Of a stretch of 64,000 bases of DNA, positions 9,574 through 17,224 are shown piece after piece (within the stretch, counting starts at the first letter, position 1; the number at the start of each line of letters is the position of its first letter). A program made the position numbers and the translations under genes. This stretch comes from Giesbergeria anulus (GTDB lineage: Bacteria > Pseudomonadota > Gammaproteobacteria > Burkholderiales > Burkholderiaceae_C), in assembly GCF_900111115.1 (NCBI RefSeq), contig NZ_FOGD01000002.1, positions 372,001 through 436,000 on the forward strand, written 5' to 3'. Below the pieces are notes generated by a model that had not been told where the DNA came from, did no database searches, and worked only from the letters and a program-made list of their open reading frames with translations.

Positions 9574-10269
9574 ATGAAGCAGCTTGCCTTGGACATCGGT
9601 TTAGCGCCCATGCCCACGCTAGAGCGCTTTTTTCCCGGCCCCAATGCAGCGGCCCTAGAGCACCTGCTGCAATCGGTGCATAGCAGCGCCAGCGATGCCC
9701 ATTCGCCCGTGCCTACGTACCTCTGGGGCGAGCCCGGCAGTGGCAAATCCCATTTGCTCAAAGCCGTGCGTGAAGCCCTGCGTGAGCACGGGGCCAGCGT
9801 AGGCTGGCGCGATGCCCGCAGCAAATATGCCCCGGCTTTTGATGAGCGCTGGACAGCGGTCATCCTAGACGACGTACACCTCTACAGCACCTCGCAACAG
9901 GCTGTAGCCTTTAACTGGTTTATCAACGCCATGAGCCCAGCCAACGGCGTGCCGCGCTGGGTGCTGGCCGCTGGCAACCTGCCACCATCAGACTTGCCCC
10001 TGCGCGCTGATTTGCGCAGCCGTTTGGGCTGGGGCGATGTGTTCCAGTTGCACCTGCTAGACGAAGCCGAACGGCGCTTGGTGCTGCGCCAGCAGGCCGA
10101 AGCACGCGGCGTGACGCTGGGGGGCGATGTGGTGGACTACATGCTGCGGCGCTTCTCGCGCGACTTGGGCAGCCTGATGCAACTGCTAGACAAGTTAGAC
10201 CACCACGCCCTGCGCACCCAGCGGGCCATCACCATCCCGCTGCTCAAGGACATGCTCGACACCGAATGA
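9574..10269 (+). CDS. hda: DnaA regulatory inactivator Hda
   Basis: 231-aa AAA+ protein resembling the ATPase domain of DnaA without its DNA-binding domain. With the sliding clamp it stimulates DnaA-ATP hydrolysis and prevents over-initiation. The N-terminus MKQLALDIGL fits the clamp-binding QLxLxx motif, and the Walker A is GEPGSGKSHLLKA with a Walker B VILDDVHLY. I use ATG 9574 because it places the clamp motif at the N-terminus; upstream in-frame codons look non-coding. Confidence 0.93.
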   Translation: MKQLALDIGLAPMPTLERFFPGPNAAALEHLLQSVHSSASDAHSPVPTYLWGEPGSGKSHLLKAVREALREHGASVGWRDARSKYAPAFDERWTAVILDDVHLYSTSQQAVAFNWFINAMSPANGVPRWVLAAGNLPPSDLPLRADLRSRLGWGDVFQLHLLDEAERRLVLRQQAEARGVTLGGDVVDYMLRRFSRDLGSLMQLLDKLDHHALRTQRAITIPLLKDMLDTE

Positions 10270-10312
10270 CGAGCCAGTCCATTTTTTCTATTTTCTCTCT
10301 GCTTCGAACCGC

Positions 10313-11014
10313 ATGACCCTTGATTCCCCGGCATCGCGCCCCCGGCTGGCCCTGTTTGATCTGGACCATACCCTGCTACCCCTTGATTCTGATTACGAAT
10401 GGGGCGAATTCACCACCCGTATCGGCTGGACGGACCCGCAAGAATTTAGCCGCCGCAACGCGGAGTTCTACGCCCACTACCAAGCGGGCACTCTGGACAT
10501 CCACGACTATGTGCGCTTTGCCACCGAGGCCGTGCGCCGCCAAGGCCCGCAAGCGGCAGAAGCGGCCCATGCCCGCTTTATGCAGGAAGTGATTGCACCA
10601 GCTATTCGTCCGGCGGCCCTAGAACTGCTGCGCCAGCACCAGCAGGCAGGCGACCGAGTCATCATCATCACCGCCACCAACGAATTTGTTACCCGCCCGA
10701 TTGCCCAAGCATTGGGCGTACCAGAGATTTTGGCCACCGACCTCGAACGCGGTGCCGATGGCTGGTTTACCGGAGAAATCCGGGGCGAGCCCAACATGCG
10801 CGAAGGCAAAGTGCGCCGCATGGCCCAATGGCTGGCGGCACAACAGCTGGGCTGGGACGATGTGTACAGCACCTTCTATAGCGATTCCACCAACGACATC
10901 CCCCTGCTGGAACAGGTGAATGCGCCTGTGGCGACCAACCCCGATGCCCGCCTGCGCGCCTTGGCGCAGGAACGCGGCTGGCGCACCCTTGACCTGTTTA
11001 CGGCCCAACCATGA
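10313..11014 (+). CDS. HAD-IB family phosphatase (SerB-like)
   Basis: 233-aa haloacid-dehalogenase hydrolase. Motif I is FDLDHTLLP (residues 15-23), motif II lies in VIIITATNEF, and motif III/IV is DVYSTFYSDSTNDIPLL, as in the SerB-like IB subfamily. Substrates of such proteins include phosphoserine and histidinol phosphate; none can be assigned here. Its stop overlaps the pcnB start (ATGA), so it is translated together with pcnB, as in related Burkholderiales. Confidence 0.88.
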   Translation: MTLDSPASRPRLALFDLDHTLLPLDSDYEWGEFTTRIGWTDPQEFSRRNAEFYAHYQAGTLDIHDYVRFATEAVRRQGPQAAEAAHARFMQEVIAPAIRPAALELLRQHQQAGDRVIIITATNEFVTRPIAQALGVPEILATDLERGADGWFTGEIRGEPNMREGKVRRMAQWLAAQQLGWDDVYSTFYSDSTNDIPLLEQVNAPVATNPDARLRALAQERGWRTLDLFTAQP

Positions 11015-12582
11015 TTAAAAAATTTATCGACAAACTCATCGCCAAGGCCAACCCTGGCGCCCGCCGGGCCGCACCCCGGTTTGGCCAACGGGTGGACGTG
11101 CCGCCCGAAGTGCATGGGATTGACCCTGCACTGGTGGACGAACGCGCTGCTGATGTGGTGCGCGTGCTCAAAGATGCTGGCTTTGAAGCCTATATCGTCG
11201 GTGGTGCCGTGCGCGATTTGCTGCTGGGCCTCAAACCCAAAGACTTTGATATCGCCACCGATGCCACGCCCGAAGAGGTCAGAGGGCTGTTCCACCGTGC
11301 TTTCATTATTGGCAAGCGTTTTCGCATCGTCCATGTCGTGTACGGCCACGGCAAAGAAAGCGACGTAATTGAAGTCTCGACCTTCCGCGCCTTTTTGGAC
11401 AACAGCGCCGCAGAACAAGTCAGCGGCAACGAGAAAACCAGCCGCCGGGCGCTGGCCGGAATGCAGCACGCCGTCGATGCCAGTGGCCGCGTGCTGCGCG
11501 ACAACGTTTGGGGGCCGCAGGATGAAGACGCCACGCGACGCGACTTCACCCTCAACGCCATGTATTACGACCCCGAAACCCAAATTCTGGTCGATTACCA
11601 CCACGGCATTGACGACGCCAAAAAGAAACTACTGCGCATGATTGGCGACCCGGCTACGCGCTACCGCGAAGACCCGGTGCGCATCATCCGGGCCGTGCGC
11701 TTTGCTGCCAAGCTCAGTGATTTAGGTTTTGCCCTAGAACTCAAAACCGCTGCCCCGTTGGTGCAATCGCAGCAACTCCTGGCTGACGTGCCCCAAAGCC
11801 GCATGTTTGATGAAGTGCTCAAGCTGCTGCAAACCGGCCATGCCTTAGCCACCATTGAGCAGTTGCACAAACTGGGGCTGGCGCACGGCATTTATCCCTT
11901 GCTAGATGTGGTGGTAGAGCGCGCCGATACCGATTTTGTCCATGCCGCCCTCACTGACACCGACCGGCGCGTGCGTGAAGGCAAGCCCGTGGCCCCCAGC
12001 TTCTTGCTGGCTTGCGTACTTTGGGAAGATGTGCGCAACAACTGGAACCGGCGCTTGCAGGCAGGTGAGTTGTCTCTGCCCGCCTTGTACGAGGCCATTG
12101 ACGACACCCTCAACCTGCGCATTGGTGATATTTCAGGCCGGGGCAAACTGGCTGGTGATATGCGCGAGATTTGGATCATGCAGCCGCGCTTTGAACGGCG
12201 CACAGGCCGCGTGCCCGACAGCATGGTGACGCAATTGCGTTTTCGCGCCGGGTTTGATTTTCTTTGGCTGCGTGCTGAAGTGGGCGAGGTCGATGAAGCC
12301 TTGGCTGAATGGTGGCAAGAGTACAGCACCGCCGACGAGCAGCGGCGCTACGACCTGCTAGAGCAAGCCCGCGAAGAGCAAAAAGCCTTACAACGCGCCA
12401 AACAACCCGTGGTGCGCCGCATCCCCAAAACCAACGCCACCACGACAGCAGAAACGGCAGCCACCGGGCCAGCCCCTGCCGGCGATGCCGCCAGCGATAC
12501 AGCACCCGCCAAGAAGCGCCGTCGGCGCAAACGCAAGCCCGGCAGCACAGACGGTGCCCCGGCTGGCCCTATCGAACCATGA
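11011..12582 (+). CDS. pcnB: Poly(A) polymerase I
   Basis: 523-aa class II nucleotidyltransferase that adds 3' poly(A) tails to RNA and promotes decay. The catalytic region reads YIVGGAVRDLLLGLKPKDFD (about residues 57-76), followed by RRDFTLNAMYYDP and the tRNA-NTase-like RYREDPVRIIRAVRFAAK. The C-terminal 60 residues are Ala/Thr-rich and end in a basic patch (KKRRRRKRKP), as expected for RNA binding. Four-base overlaps join it to the HAD gene upstream and folK downstream. Confidence 0.96.
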   Translation: MIKKFIDKLIAKANPGARRAAPRFGQRVDVPPEVHGIDPALVDERAADVVRVLKDAGFEAYIVGGAVRDLLLGLKPKDFDIATDATPEEVRGLFHRAFIIGKRFRIVHVVYGHGKESDVIEVSTFRAFLDNSAAEQVSGNEKTSRRALAGMQHAVDASGRVLRDNVWGPQDEDATRRDFTLNAMYYDPETQILVDYHHGIDDAKKKLLRMIGDPATRYREDPVRIIRAVRFAAKLSDLGFALELKTAAPLVQSQQLLADVPQSRMFDEVLKLLQTGHALATIEQLHKLGLAHGIYPLLDVVVERADTDFVHAALTDTDRRVREGKPVAPSFLLACVLWEDVRNNWNRRLQAGELSLPALYEAIDDTLNLRIGDISGRGKLAGDMREIWIMQPRFERRTGRVPDSMVTQLRFRAGFDFLWLRAEVGEVDEALAEWWQEYSTADEQRRYDLLEQAREEQKALQRAKQPVVRRIPKTNATTTAETAATGPAPAGDAASDTAPAKKRRRRKRKPGSTDGAPAGPIEP

Positions 12583-13094
12583 CCGCCCCTGAAGCCACCC
12601 CAGCATGGCTGGGCCTAGGGGCCAACCTCGGTGACGCGGTAACGACGCTGGGTTGGGCCTTAGAACAACTGCACACCCGGCCCGGCCTGCAAGTGCAGCG
12701 CATCTCGTCGCTGTACCGCAGCGCCCCGATTGATGCCAGCGGCCCCGACTATGTCAATGCAGTGGCCCAAGTAGCCACTACCCTGGCACCACAAGCCCTG
12801 CTAGAGGCCCTACAGGCCCTAGAACAGGCCGCAGGGCGCGAGCGCCCCTACCGCAACGCCCCACGCACGCTGGACTTGGACATTCTGTGGTTTGGCAAGC
12901 AGCACATCAGCACAAACACCCTTACTGTGCCGCACCCGCGCATTTACGAGCGCGCCTTTGTGCTGCTGCCCTTGGTGGAACTGGTGCCCGAACGCATCAG
13001 CGCAGCGCAATTGCAGCGCGTGCAAGACCAGCGCATTGAGCGCATCGAGCACGCTAGGTGGAGGGTGCCTAGCGGCGGCGCAGAACGTGGATGA
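12579..13094 (+). CDS. folK: HPPK, 6-hydroxymethyl-dihydropterin pyrophosphokinase
   Basis: 171-aa folate-pathway enzyme that transfers pyrophosphate from ATP to 6-hydroxymethyl-7,8-dihydropterin. The GLGANLGD start, YVNAVAQVAT segment and RTLDLDILWFG signature are intact, and HPRIYERAFVLLPL is typical. The ATG at 12579 overlaps the pcnB stop by four bases; the longer upstream frame only shadows pcnB. The 3' end overlaps the convergent TusA-like gene by 26 bases. Confidence 0.95.
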   Translation: MTAPEATPAWLGLGANLGDAVTTLGWALEQLHTRPGLQVQRISSLYRSAPIDASGPDYVNAVAQVATTLAPQALLEALQALEQAAGRERPYRNAPRTLDLDILWFGKQHISTNTLTVPHPRIYERAFVLLPLVELVPERISAAQLQRVQDQRIERIEHARWRVPSGGAERG

Positions 13095-13296
13095 ACTCAT
13101 CCCCCACCGTCTCTTGCTCGACCAGCTCATTGCCCGTTTGTTTGGCAAAGGCTTTGAAGTCGCGCAAAGAGCCGGTGTCGGTGGCACGCACCTTCAGGAG
13201 CTGGCCACTTTCCATGTCGGCCAGTGCCTTTTTGGCTTTGAGAATCGGAAGCGGGCAATTGAGGCCACGCGCGTCAACTTCTTTATTCGTCAGCAT
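13069..13296 (-). CDS. TusA/SirA-family sulfurtransferase
   Basis: 75-aa protein with the family signature ARGLNCPLPILKAKKAL; Cys in CPLP is the sulfur-carrying residue. TusA-family proteins relay sulfur for tRNA thiolation, molybdenum cofactor synthesis or sulfur oxidation. ATG at 13296 has an AAGG about nine bases upstream. It lies downstream of cysM on the same strand, so a sulfur-related operon is likely, and it overlaps the folK 3' end on the opposite strand. Confidence 0.88.
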   Translation of the reverse strand: MLTNKEVDARGLNCPLPILKAKKALADMESGQLLKVRATDTGSLRDFKAFAKQTGNELVEQETVGDEFIHVLRRR

Positions 13297-13313
13297 CTGC
13301 AATACCTTCTGCG

Positions 13314-14219
13314 TTAAGCAGGAAAAACCCCGGTAGAAAGATAGCGGTCGCCCCGGTCACAAACCACAAAAACAATCGTGGCATCGCGCTCGCGGGCGGC
13401 GATTTGTTGTGCCACCCAGCAGGCCCCAGCGGCAGAAATACCCGCAAAAATACCTTCTTCGCGGGCCAAGCGGCGGCACATTTCTTCGGCATCCTCTTGG
13501 CTGACCAAGAGCAGCTCATCCACCGCAGACGGTTCGTAAATGGCGGGCAAATACGCCTGCGGCCACTTGCGGATACCCGGAATGCGCGAGCCCTCTTGCG
13601 GCTGCGCACCAATGATCTGGATGGCAGGATTTTTTTCTTTCAAAAAGCGCGATACGCCGGTGATGGTACCGGTGGTACCCATAGCGGAGACAAAATGCGT
13701 GATCTGCCCTGCTGTCTGCTCCCACAATTCGGGGCCGGTGGTTTCGTAGTGGATGCGTGGATTGTCGGCATTGGCAAATTGATCCAACACCACCCCTTTG
13801 CCTTGCTGCACCATGCTGTTGGCTAAGTCACGGGCGTACTCCATGCCGCCGCTTTTAGGTGTCAGCACCAGCTCAGCACCAAAAGCCTTCATGGTTTGGG
13901 CGCGCTCAATGGACAAGTCTTCAGGCATGATGAGCACCATGCGGTAGCCCTTGATGGCCGCTGCCATCGCCAAGGCAATACCCGTGTTGCCGGAAGTAGC
14001 CTCGATCAGGGTATCGCCGGGCTTGATCGTGCCACGCTCTTCAGCGCGGCGAATCATGGACAGCGCTGGCCGGTCTTTCACCGAACCAGCGGGGTTGTTG
14101 CCCTCTAGTTTTCCCAGTACAACATTGCCACGCTCTGCGTTAGCCTGTGCGGCAATGCGCTGCAAGGCCACCAGCGGGGTGTGGCCGACAGCATCTTCAA
14201 TGGTTGGATATTTTTTCAT
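13314..14219 (-). CDS. cysM: Cysteine synthase B (O-acetylserine sulfhydrylase)
   Basis: 301-aa PLP enzyme that makes cysteine from O-acetylserine and sulfide or thiosulfate. The PLP lysine is in NNPAGSVKDRPALSM, followed by the substrate loop EATSGNTGIALAMAAA. Length and the EGNNPAG motif fit CysM better than CysK. ATG 14219 (MKKYPTIED) is chosen; ATG 14225 would add two residues. Neither start has a clear Shine-Dalgarno. The gene diverges from tRNA-Leu. Confidence 0.93.
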   Translation of the reverse strand: MKKYPTIEDAVGHTPLVALQRIAAQANAERGNVVLGKLEGNNPAGSVKDRPALSMIRRAEERGTIKPGDTLIEATSGNTGIALAMAAAIKGYRMVLIMPEDLSIERAQTMKAFGAELVLTPKSGGMEYARDLANSMVQQGKGVVLDQFANADNPRIHYETTGPELWEQTAGQITHFVSAMGTTGTITGVSRFLKEKNPAIQIIGAQPQEGSRIPGIRKWPQAYLPAIYEPSAVDELLLVSQEDAEEMCRRLAREEGIFAGISAAGACWVAQQIAARERDATIVFVVCDRGDRYLSTGVFPA

Positions 14220-14231
14220 GGGCATAAATGT

Positions 14232-14239
14232 GCCATAAT
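14232..14239 (+). promoter_or_regulatory. Candidate extended -10 promoter for tRNA-Leu
   Basis: CATAAT (14234-14239) matches five of six -10 bases and is preceded by TG one base upstream, an extended -10. It lies 21 bases before the tRNA. No good -35 is visible at 16-18 bases. Confidence 0.4.
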
Positions 14240-14260
14240 TCAGTCCTAGACAAATTACCC

Positions 14261-14345
14261 GCCCGGGTGGTGAAATTGGTAGACGCGCTGGACTCAAAAT
14301 CCTGTTCCGAAAGGAGTGCCGGTTCGATTCCGGCCCCGGGCACCA
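14261..14345 (+). tRNA. tRNA-Leu (anticodon CAA)
   Basis: An 85-base class II tRNA with encoded CCA. Acceptor strands GCCCGGG (14261-14267) and CCCGGGC (14335-14341) pair perfectly, A is the discriminator, and CCA is 14343-14345. The anticodon loop CTCAAAA contains CAA. A long variable arm (TGTTCCGAAAGGAGT) and the T-arm GCCGG-TTCGATT-CCGGC are present. The anticodon stem has a T-T mismatch at positions 28-42. A truncated tyrosine integrase follows, so its 3' end is the likely attachment site of the adjacent element. Confidence 0.96.
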
Positions 14346-14377
14346 AATGACAATATCAGGCTATGTCAGGCCACTTC

Positions 14378-14413
14378 AAAAGCCCCTTACCTCATAGGTA
14401 CAGGGGCTTTTCT
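14378..14413 (+). terminator. Terminator downstream of tRNA-Leu
   Basis: AAAAGCCCCT (14378-14387) pairs with AGGGGCTTTT (14402-14411). The inner TACCT/AGGTA pairs extend the stem, with one bulged C. A T-rich tail follows. Confidence 0.85.
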
Positions 14414-14458
14414 GTTGCTTCACGTCACTTCACAGGGCACCATGACATCGCGGTATTT

Positions 14459-14510
14459 TTACGGTACTTATTACGGTACCCGGTAGATACCGCGCTTTCA
14501 GATACCGTAA
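14459..14510. repeat. TTACGGTA repeats upstream of the integrase
   Basis: TTACGGTA occurs at 14459-14466 and 14471-14478 and inverted (TACCGTAA) at 14503-14510, just ahead of the integrase start. Clustered short repeats beside a phage-type integrase gene are what arm-type integrase binding sites look like. Their role here is inferred. Confidence 0.5.
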
Positions 14511-14522
14511 GGAGCGCAGACC

Positions 14523-14945
14523 GTGGCACTAAACGACACCTTCATCAAGAACAGCACCAAGCACAGCGGCAAACCGGCGGGCGATAAACACAGCGATGGT
14601 GGGGGGATGTTCCTGCACGTCAAAGCAGCGGGCAAATACTGGCGCATGGACTACGCCATCCACGGCAAGCGCAAAACCCTGTCCATTGGTGTCTATCCTG
14701 CTGTCTCGCTGGCACAGGCCCGCAAAGCCCGCGATGATGCCAAGGCCCAATTGGCCCAAGGCGTTGACCCCAGCACCGCCAAGCGCGAAGCCAAGGCCAC
14801 CAGCGCCAGCGCTGCACAGAACACCTTTGAAGCGGTGGCACTGGCATGGCTCAAAAGCACTTCGGCCAAACGCACCCAGCCCGTGGCCTGTACGCTCCTG
14901 TGGCGCAACACCAGCCGCCGCACCCGATCAAACACACATGATTAG
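14523..14945 (+). pseudogene. Truncated P4-type tyrosine integrase
   Basis: GTG start with AAGGAG eight bases upstream. Residues 1 to about 118 match the N-terminal arm-binding domain (DUF4102) of P4-like integrases: MALNDTFIKNSTKHSGKPAG, then DGGGMFLHVKAAGKYWRMDY, KTLSIGVYPAVSLAQARKAR and TFEAVALAWLKSTSAKR. After that the sequence turns into an unrelated basic tail and stops at TAG 14943. The core-binding and catalytic domains (R-H-R-Y) are missing, so it cannot recombine; full-length relatives are about 400 aa. It lies about 180 bases from the tRNA-Leu 3' end, as expected for an integrated element. Confidence 0.85.
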
Positions 14946-15175
14946 CTGATGGCGCAGTCAAAATTGAAGCGGGCGGCAACGTGCTAACACTGATGCCACT
15001 AGAGCACAAGACGCTGGTGCGGATGCTGGGGGGAGTGATGGCCGAGGCGATGCAGATGGCAGCCGAGTCAGCAGCGCTATCCCAACTGGCAGTGCAGGGG
15101 GCGCAGATTGCCCGCCTTGCACAGCGCCTTAACGAGCGCCACAGCCGCAAGCAGGTAGAAAAGCGTAGGGGCTAA
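14942..15175 (+). pseudogene. Unrecognised ORF fragment in the island
   Basis: Open frame of 77 codons starting after an in-frame TGA (14939). It has no ATG near its front; a GTG at 14981 could start 64 residues. The text reads ADGAVKIEAGGNVLTLMPL and then an Ala/Gln-rich helical stretch (MLGGVMAEAMQMAAESAAL) ending in a basic tail. The composition looks protein-like and may be the 3' end of a deleted phage or plasmid gene. I do not recognise the family. Confidence 0.35.
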
Positions 15176-15478
15176 GGGGCCTAACGATTCACACTATCAG
15201 CCCGGCCACTGTGGTCGTGATGACCACGCAGATGCACTACGTACGGCAAGCATATTCATAACGACAATGGTTGCTGGCGCTGGGTGTGGATGGAGGTGTG
15301 GGAGAAATTTCCCGCATCTTGGCCGGGATTGCCAGCCCGGCGCTATTTATTAAATAGCATGAATGAATACAAGCGTTTGCGTAGTATCCAAGGGCAAGGT
15401 ATACAATTCGCAATCCATAGAAAAGCGCATTTGAAGGATGGTTACCAAGTCAGTTACCAGCCAAACAGCACTTTTTGA

Positions 15479-15691
15479 GCTGGTGCGCAGCAAAACCGCT
15501 ATTCAATCTGTAACCACTGGAATCCTGGTGGTTTGGCGCTGATGCACCAAGACTCGGGGATGATGATGCTACGCAAGGCCACGGTACGCACGGAAAGCGC
15601 TATTTCTGAGCGCGTACTTTGGTTAGTGCTGAGCAGGTTAGCGCCATGGTTAACGCAATTTAAGGCGTTAACCAAAGTGGGTTTGCTCTAA
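15479..15691 (+). pseudogene. Unrecognised ORF fragment without a start
   Basis: Open frame of 70 codons after TGA 15476, with no ATG before 15542. The reading (QQNRYSICNHWNPGGLALMH, later SAISERVLWLVLSRLAPW) looks protein-like. Inverted repeats at 15616-15625/15669-15678 and 15647-15656/15665-15674 fall inside it and could fold into alternative hairpins. No family recognised; probably gene debris. Confidence 0.25.
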
Positions 15692-15824
15692 CCGCCAAGC
15701 GGTGGTCTAGCCCAAGCGCACCAGAACGCAACAGCCCAGATGCAGCAAAACGCAGCACGCCCAAGGGGTAGCCGGAAATTAGCCAGTATGCAGGCAGCAA
15801 CCAACCCAACAAGTTTGTCTTTGA

Positions 15825-16061
15825 TGCGTAGGCGCAGGGTTTTGGTGCAGTCCATGCTGTGCATTATCAATTGGACATCCAAGAGTAGCAAACACCCATG
15901 AGGATGCTTACGGCATCCGCGCTCTCAACCTCGGGCTGAACCCCGAGGCTTCCCGCGCACTTGGTGAGAGAATGGCCCGCGAAAGCAGAGAGTACATAGC
16001 TAAACTACCATGGTGGCGACGGTGGATGTACCGGACGCTTGAGGATCGGTTGACAGATTGA
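15825..16061 (+). pseudogene. C-terminal gene fragment in the island
   Basis: Open frame from after TGA 15822 to TGA 16059-16061. The last 55 codons look strongly coding: EDAYGIRALNLGLNPEASRA followed by LGERMARESREYIAKLPWWR and an Arg-rich end (MYRTLEDRLTD). There is no start codon that would give a sensible protein, so this looks like the 3' end of a truncated gene. The family is unknown. Its stop overlaps a following small frame by two bases. Confidence 0.4.
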
Positions 16062-16168
16062 CTCTTTGTGAGGAGGCGCCAGCTTGGTTTGCAAACCGGC
16101 TGTGCAATGGCCTGGCCCAACACGCGCACCACATAGCCCGCCACAAGAAAATCTGGGAGGTGCCTTGA
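16058..16168 (+). CDS. Small overlapping ORF of 36 aa
   Basis: TTG start at 16058 overlaps the preceding stop (TTGA), an arrangement seen in compact phage and plasmid operons. The product MTLCEEAPAWFANRLCNGLA continues with a His-rich segment (QHAHHIARHKKIWEVP). It is short and unmatched in my knowledge. The protein-like composition and coupled start give weak support that it was once expressed. Confidence 0.3.
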   Translation: MTLCEEAPAWFANRLCNGLAQHAHHIARHKKIWEVP

Positions 16169-16400
16169 TCCCGCTGCTGTCGCGAACTTCGCGGAACCTG
16201 CATCTAGTACCCACGACGATGTTTCAAAGTCCTCTGCTCCAATGTATCCGATGACGCTGAACTTTGACTTCTACCATCGGTGGCAGTGAGAGCCAACCTT
16301 GCAAAATTTTTGCAGAGTCACTGCGGCACTGACCGGCCAATCCAAGCGCCGCACAGAAGTTTGGAGCGGTTTGCACCCGAAGCCTTCGCCAGATTAGAGC

Positions 16401-16694
16401 TTGGAGAACTATGGCGCCGATGATGAAGATCAACAGGAGACTCAAGTTGCGGCGTCACCCAGAATTTGGGTAACGTGCTTTGTCGCCTACCTGCTTGCTC
16501 AACTCGACGACAACGAAAAACGCCAGTCATTGCAAGAAGCGAGGAGACTCTAATTGCCCTTGGGCGGCACGAGTGCCACCATTACCTCAAGCCAAGCGAC
16601 CGGCGTTAATGAAATCATACGCTCTGAGCGCATGGTTATCGAATTGGCTAAACATCAGCCAATGTGGTGCTGGCTGGAGATGGTTCACTTTTGA
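16401..16694 (+). pseudogene. ORF remnant with in-frame TAA
   Basis: Frame from TTG 16401 runs 50 codons to TAA 16551-16553, then continues in the same frame to TGA 16692. The first part reads ENYGADDEDQQETQVAASPR then WVTCFVAYLLAQLDDNEKRQ. The second contains GTSATITSSQATGVNEIIRS and MVIELAKHQPMWCWLEMVHF. Both halves look coding, so this is probably one gene broken by a nonsense change, or two tandem small genes. No family recognised. Confidence 0.35.
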
Positions 16695-16715
16695 GCCATA
16701 CCCTACACCGGACAC

Positions 16716-16737
16716 CGAAGCAGGAATTCCTGCTTCG
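16716..16737. repeat. 22-bp perfect palindrome
   Basis: CGAAGCAGGAA (16716-16726) is followed directly by its exact reverse complement (16727-16737), with EcoRI-type GAATTC at the centre. There is no loop, so a protein-binding dyad is more likely than a terminator. It lies in non-coding island DNA. Confidence 0.6.
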
Positions 16738-16912
16738 AGCGTGCTGCGTGCTAGGTGCTGGCGCTGCTGTCCGCTGTAGCATGCATGCAACAGACCCCAG
16801 CAAGGTAGCTGGAAATTTTCCCTGCTATGCCACGGGGAAAAATCCCGCATGTGACACCACTACAAAAACCATAGCTATCAAAGCACACACACTCAGGAGA
16901 TACTTTTCTTTT

Positions 16913-16967
16913 TTACGGTAATTTTGCCATTTTTAGGCCATTCTCATAGGAGAGTTCAATTCCGGCC
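16913..16967. other. Candidate degenerate right attachment site
   Basis: TTACGGTA (16913-16920) repeats the octamer found upstream of the integrase. GTTCAATTCCGGCC (16954-16967) matches 13 of 14 bases of the tRNA-Leu T-arm GTTCGATTCCGGCC (14322-14335). Together they look like an old attR, but the T-loop sequence is nearly universal, so chance similarity is possible. The copy lacks the acceptor end and CCA. Confidence 0.35.
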
Positions 16968-17070
16968 GCGTCCATTTGCTCAACTGGCAATAGGGTCTTT
17001 TTGTGTTGTATCGAGGTCTGCCATCAGAGCGTTTTGTTTTTAGTCGGTGTGCGCATCAATAGCAAAAGCA

Positions 17071-17104
17071 AAAAAGCCACTTGTCACAGTGAACAAGTGG
17101 CTTT
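17071..17104 (-). terminator. Terminator of tRNA-Thr
   Basis: Read on the minus strand, AAAGCCACTTGT and ACAAGTGGCTTT (17104-17093 and 17084-17073) form a perfect 12-bp stem with an 8-base loop. A T-rich tail follows. Confidence 0.88.
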
Positions 17105-17110
17105 GAATGC

Positions 17111-17186
17111 TGGTGCCGATTGTCGGAATCGAACTGACGACCTACCGCTTACAAGGCGGGTGCTCTACCAACTGAGCTAAACCGGC
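17111..17186 (-). tRNA. tRNA-Thr (anticodon TGT)
   Basis: 76 bases with encoded CCA (17113-17111). Acceptor GCCGGTT pairs with AATCGGC with one G-T pair. The D-arm GCTCAGTTGGTAGAGC, anticodon loop CTTGTAA (anticodon TGT) and T-loop TTCGATT are all standard. It lies downstream of sspB on the same strand with its own promoter. Confidence 0.97.
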
Positions 17187-17195
17187 TAAGCTGAA

Positions 17196-17222
17196 ATTAT
17201 AGCATTAAAATCTACTACTCAA
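17196..17222 (-). promoter_or_regulatory. tRNA-Thr promoter
   Basis: On the minus strand a perfect TATAAT (17201-17196) lies 9 bases before the tRNA, with TTGAGT (17222-17217) 15 bases further upstream as -35. The spacing is short but the -10 is consensus. The tRNA is therefore probably transcribed independently of sspB. Confidence 0.6.
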
Positions 17223-17224
17223 TT

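Larger units (their letters stand above)
14346..16967 (+). mobile_element. Decayed tRNA-Leu integrative element remnant
   Basis: A 2.6-kb stretch between tRNA-Leu and tRNA-Thr with no intact recognisable gene, in a window that is otherwise densely coded. It begins with repeated TTACGGTA sites and a P4-type integrase cut after about 118 residues. Short frames with coding-like composition on the plus strand follow, then a further TTACGGTA (16913) and an imperfect copy of the tRNA-Leu T-arm (16954-16967). This fits an island that entered at the tRNA 3' end and lost most of its cargo. The right edge is inferred. Confidence 0.65.

Noticed and set aside
10876-11604. 242-codon minus-strand frame opposite the HAD and pcnB genes
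   Set aside because: Antisense to well-conserved pcnB motifs; no start context or family match.
14346-16990. Intact genomic island or prophage
   Set aside because: The integrase lacks its catalytic domain and no intact structural, conjugation or cargo gene is present.
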